Shown here: positions 61,301 to 64,000 of the stretch, in pieces
How positions within the stretch are numbered: the first letter of the stretch is position 1
Layout of the letters: each line of letters begins with the position of its first letter
Origin: Henricia sp. BOLD:AAB3569
Lineage: Eukaryota > Echinodermata > Asteroidea > Spinulosida > Echinasteridae
Assembly: GCA_037783545.1 (NCBI GenBank)
Contig: JBBELK010001397.1
Location: 1 to 64,000 of the forward strand
Reading direction: 5' to 3'
DNA length: 64,000 bases
Program-made: the position numbers and the translations under genes
Notes under the pieces: generated by a model
Database searches by the model: none
What the model saw: only the letters and a program-made list of their open reading frames with translations
What the model was told of the DNA's origin: nothing

Positions 61301-64000
61301 AAAATTCCTTGATTTCCAAATTTGCCGGCATTTGGGACACACTTTGACCTAATTCCCGTCACAATCTGGGGTGAGTCAACGGCCGTACAAATGTACACCA
61401 GCGCGGCACATGCGCTGGGTGTCCCAACAGCCACGGTTAGGGGAATAACCACACAGCCGAGCTCCGTTTTCCCTAAACTCTGAAATTTCTCCGTCATTTC
61501 CCAGCGAAAATCTGTCAATTTTGCATGACAAGTGCGGAATATATACAGTTTGGAGCATGCAAAATTTGAAGTTGGTTGGAAAATTCCTTGATTTCCAAAT
61601 TTGCCGGCATTTGGGACACACTTTGACCTAATTCCCGTCACAATCTGGGGTGAGTCAACGGCCGTAGAAATGTACACCAGCGCGGCGCAGTGTGTCCCAA
61701 CAGCCACGGTTAGGGGAATAACCACGCAGCCGAGCTCCGTTTTCCCTAAACTCTGAAATTTCTCCGTCATTTCCCAGCGAAAATCTGTCAATTTTGCATG
61801 ACAAGTGCGGAATATATACAGTTTGGAGCATGCAAAATTTGAAGTTGGTTGGAAAATTCCTTGATTTCCAAATTTGCCGGCATTTGGGACACACTTTGAC
61901 CTAATTCCCGTCACAATCTGGGGTGAGTCAACGGCCGTACAAATGTACACCAGCGCGGCGCAGGGTGTCCCAACAGCCACGGTTAGGGGAATAACCACGC
62001 AGCCGAGCTCCGTTTTCCCTAAACTCTGAAATTTCTCCGTCATTTCCCAGCGAAAATCTGTCAATTTTGCATGACAAGTGCGGAATATATACAGTTTGGA
62101 GCATGCAAAATTTGAAGTTGGTTGGAAAATTCCTTGATTTCCAAATTTGCCGGCATTTGGGACACACTTTGACCTAATTCCCGTCACAATCTGGGGTGAG
62201 TCAACGGCCGTACAAATGTACACCAGCGCGGCACATGCGCTGGGTGTCCCAACAGCCACGGTTAGGGGAATAACCACACAGCCGAGCTCCGTTTTCCCTA
62301 AACTCTGAAATTTCTCCGTCATTTCCCAGCGAAAATCTGTCAATTTTGCATGACAAGTGCGGAATATATACAGTTTGGAGCATGCAAAATTTGAAGTTGG
62401 TTGGAAAATTCCTTGATTTCCAAATTTGCCGGCATTTGGGACACACTTTGACCTAATTCCCGTCACAATCTGGGGTGAGTCAACGGCCGTAGAAATGTAC
62501 ACCAGCGCGGCGCAGTGTGTCCCAACAGCCACGGTTAGGGGAATAACCACGCAGCCGAGCTCCGTTTTCCCTAAACTCTGAAATTTCTCCGTCATTTCCC
62601 AGCGAAAATCTGTCAATTTTGCATGACAAGTGCGGAATATATACAGTTTGGAGCATGCAAAATTTGAAGTTGGTTGGAAAATTCCTTGATTTCCAAATTT
62701 GCCGGCATTTGGGACACACTTTGACCTAATTCCCGTCACAATCTGGGGTGAGTCAACGGCCGTACAAATGTACACCAGCGCGGCGCAGGGTGTCCCAACA
62801 GCCACGGTTAGGGGAATAACCACGCAGCCGAGCTCCGTTTTCCCTAAACTCTGAAATTTCTCCGTCATTTCCCAGCGAAAATCTGTCAATTTTGCATGAC
62901 AAGTGCGGAATATATACAGTTTGGAGCATGCAAAATTTGAAGTTGGTTGGAAAATTCCTTGATTTCCAAATTTGCCGGCATTTGGGACACACTTTGACCT
63001 AATTCCCGTCACAATCTGGGGTGAGTCAACGGCCGTACAAATGTACACCAGCGCGGCGCAGGGTGTCCCAACAGCCACGGTTAGGGGAATAACCACGCAG
63101 CCGAGCTCCGTTTTCCCTAAACTCTGAAATTTCTCCGTCATTTCCCAGCGAAAATCTGTCAATTTTGCATGACAAATGCGGAATATATACAGTTAGGAGC
63201 ATGCAAAATTTGAAGTTGGTTGGAAAATTCCTTGATTTCCAAATTTGCCGGCATTTGGGACACACTTTGACCTAATTCCCGTCACAATCTGGGGTGAGTC
63301 AACGGCCGTACAAATGTACACCAGCGCGGCGCAGGGTGTCCCAACAGCCACGGTTAGGGGAATAACCACGCAGCCGAGCTCCGTTTTCCCTAAACTCTGA
63401 AGTTTCTCCGTCATTTCCTAGCGAAAATCTGTCAATTTTGCATGACAAGTGCGGAATATATACAGTTTGGAGCATGCAAAATTTGAAGTTGGTTGGAAAA
63501 TTCCTTGATTTCCAAATTTGCCGGCATTTGGGACACACTTTGACCTAATTCCCGTCACAATCTGGGGTGAGTCAACGGCCGTACAAATGTACACCAGCGC
63601 GGCGCAGGGTGTCCCAACAGCCACGGTTAGGGGAATAACCACGCAGCCGAGCTCCGTTTTCCCTAAACTCTGAAATTTCTCCGTCATTTCCCAGCGAAAA
63701 TCTGTCAATTTTGCATGACAAGTGCGGAATATATACAGTTTGGAGCATGCAAAATTTGAAGTTGGTTGGAAAATTCCTTGATTTCCAAATTTGCCGGCAT
63801 TTGGGACACACTTTGACCTAATTCCCGTCACAATCTGGGGTGAGTCAACGGCCGTACAAATGTACACCAGCGCGGCACATGCGCAGGGTGTCCCAACAGC
63901 CACGGTTAGGGGAATAACCACGCAGCCGAGCTCCGTTTTCCCTAAACTCTGAAATTTCTCCGTCATTTCCCAGCGAAAATCTGTCAATTTTGCATGACAA
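55366..64000. repeat. Large segmental duplication with a nested 825-bp trimer
   Basis: Units 55637-58099 reappear from 59738 with the same rare markers: CCAAGAGCC (55637/59738), AAATCGGTC (55910/60011), CGTCTCAATC (56183/60284), GGCACATGCGCTGGG (57002/61376), CAGTGTGTCC (57281/61655) and GACAAATGC with CAGTTAGG (57827/63026). The offset is 4101 bp at first, 4374 bp after one extra unit (60830), and 5199 bp after the trimer 61376-62200 is repeated at 62201-63025 (825 bp, 3 x 273 plus 6). The array ends here inside a unit that carries GGCACATGCGCAGGG at 63874-63888. Confidence 0.9.

Larger units (their letters stand above)
1..64000. repeat. 273-bp satellite DNA array filling the window
   Basis: The same 273-base unit recurs head to tail across the whole window with no inversion and no intervening unique sequence. 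Using TCAACGG as the phase point (129, 402, 675 and on to 63845), 233 complete monomers fit exactly once all insertions and deletions are counted. Both ends are cut inside a monomer, so the array extends beyond the window on both sides. Most monomers differ from the commonest form at only a few bases, and variant sets recur at fixed multi-unit spacing, which defines higher-order repeats. Such arrays are typical of eukaryotic centromeric, pericentromeric or subtelomeric heterochromatin and expand by unequal exchange and conversion. The location and species are inference; I do not recognise this monomer from any named family. Confidence 0.98.

Noticed and set aside
1-64000. CRISPR array.
   Set aside because: Repeats are contiguous 273-bp units with no short repeat and unique-spacer alternation and no cas genes.
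1-64000. Transposon, retroelement, tRNA or rRNA genes inside the array.
   Set aside because: Indel accounting leaves no room for foreign sequence, and no terminal repeats or RNA gene motifs were seen.

Overview
The window is one uninterrupted satellite DNA array. A 273-bp monomer repeats head to tail, always in the same orientation, from base 1 to base 64000. Measured from the first TCAACGG phase point (129) to the last (63845), I count exactly 233 complete monomers, with a partial unit at each end. This count closes only after every length change I found is booked: 13 six-base insertions of a GCATGC type, 2 five-base versions of it, 6 insertions that create TACATGTA, 4 single-base gains, 19 single-base losses and one two-base loss. 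I see no conventional gene, RNA gene, mobile element, CRISPR array or unique sequence, and neither array edge lies in the window.

The sequence points to eukaryotic heterochromatin: a long homogeneous tandem array with higher-order repeats (HORs), as found at centromeres, pericentromeres and subtelomeres. I do not recognise the monomer and cannot name the species. The monomer is about 47% GC: about 61% over its first 90 bases and about 40% over the rest. It carries 14 CpGs, close to random expectation. It also holds several short inverted repeats, the largest having 11-bp perfect arms around a 28-base spacer.

Layout, by diagnostic variants. 1-2305: copies that look identical. 2306-4475: near-consensus with single-base deletions. 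4476-9417: a mixture of variant units. 9418-13239: a 7-monomer HOR (1911 bp) present twice. 13240-15969: transition, including a 6-unit segment repeated 21 units later. 15970-19791: a different 7-monomer HOR, present twice. 19519-21156: the second copy of the 6-unit segment. 21157-24984: mixed, with a 5-unit module shared with the 9-kb region. 24985-29348: a 9-unit period of 2455 bp. 29349-35378: mixed, with the first TACATGTA units. 35379-37574: a 4-unit HOR of 1098 bp, twice. 39485-43075: 831-bp and 1104-bp HORs with both palindromic insertions. 43076-48541: a 5-unit HOR of 1365 bp in an alternating A-B-A-B order, so a 10-unit super-repeat. 48542-53182: rich in single-base indels. 53183-55365: a 4-unit HOR. 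55366-64000: a large segmental duplication (offset 4101 bp growing to 5199 bp), within which a 3-unit HOR of 825 bp expanded.

Because 273 is 91 x 3, every reading frame stays in phase from unit to unit. One minus-strand frame has no stop in the consensus and runs to 2661 codons (28355-36340). I regard this as arithmetic, not a gene: most indel events in the window break the frame and nothing suggests selection on the peptide. The most informative content is the evolutionary record: nested amplification, spatial territories of variants, mosaic units, and a TA-CATG-TA insertion that looks like a Tc1-type transposon excision scar later multiplied with the satellite.
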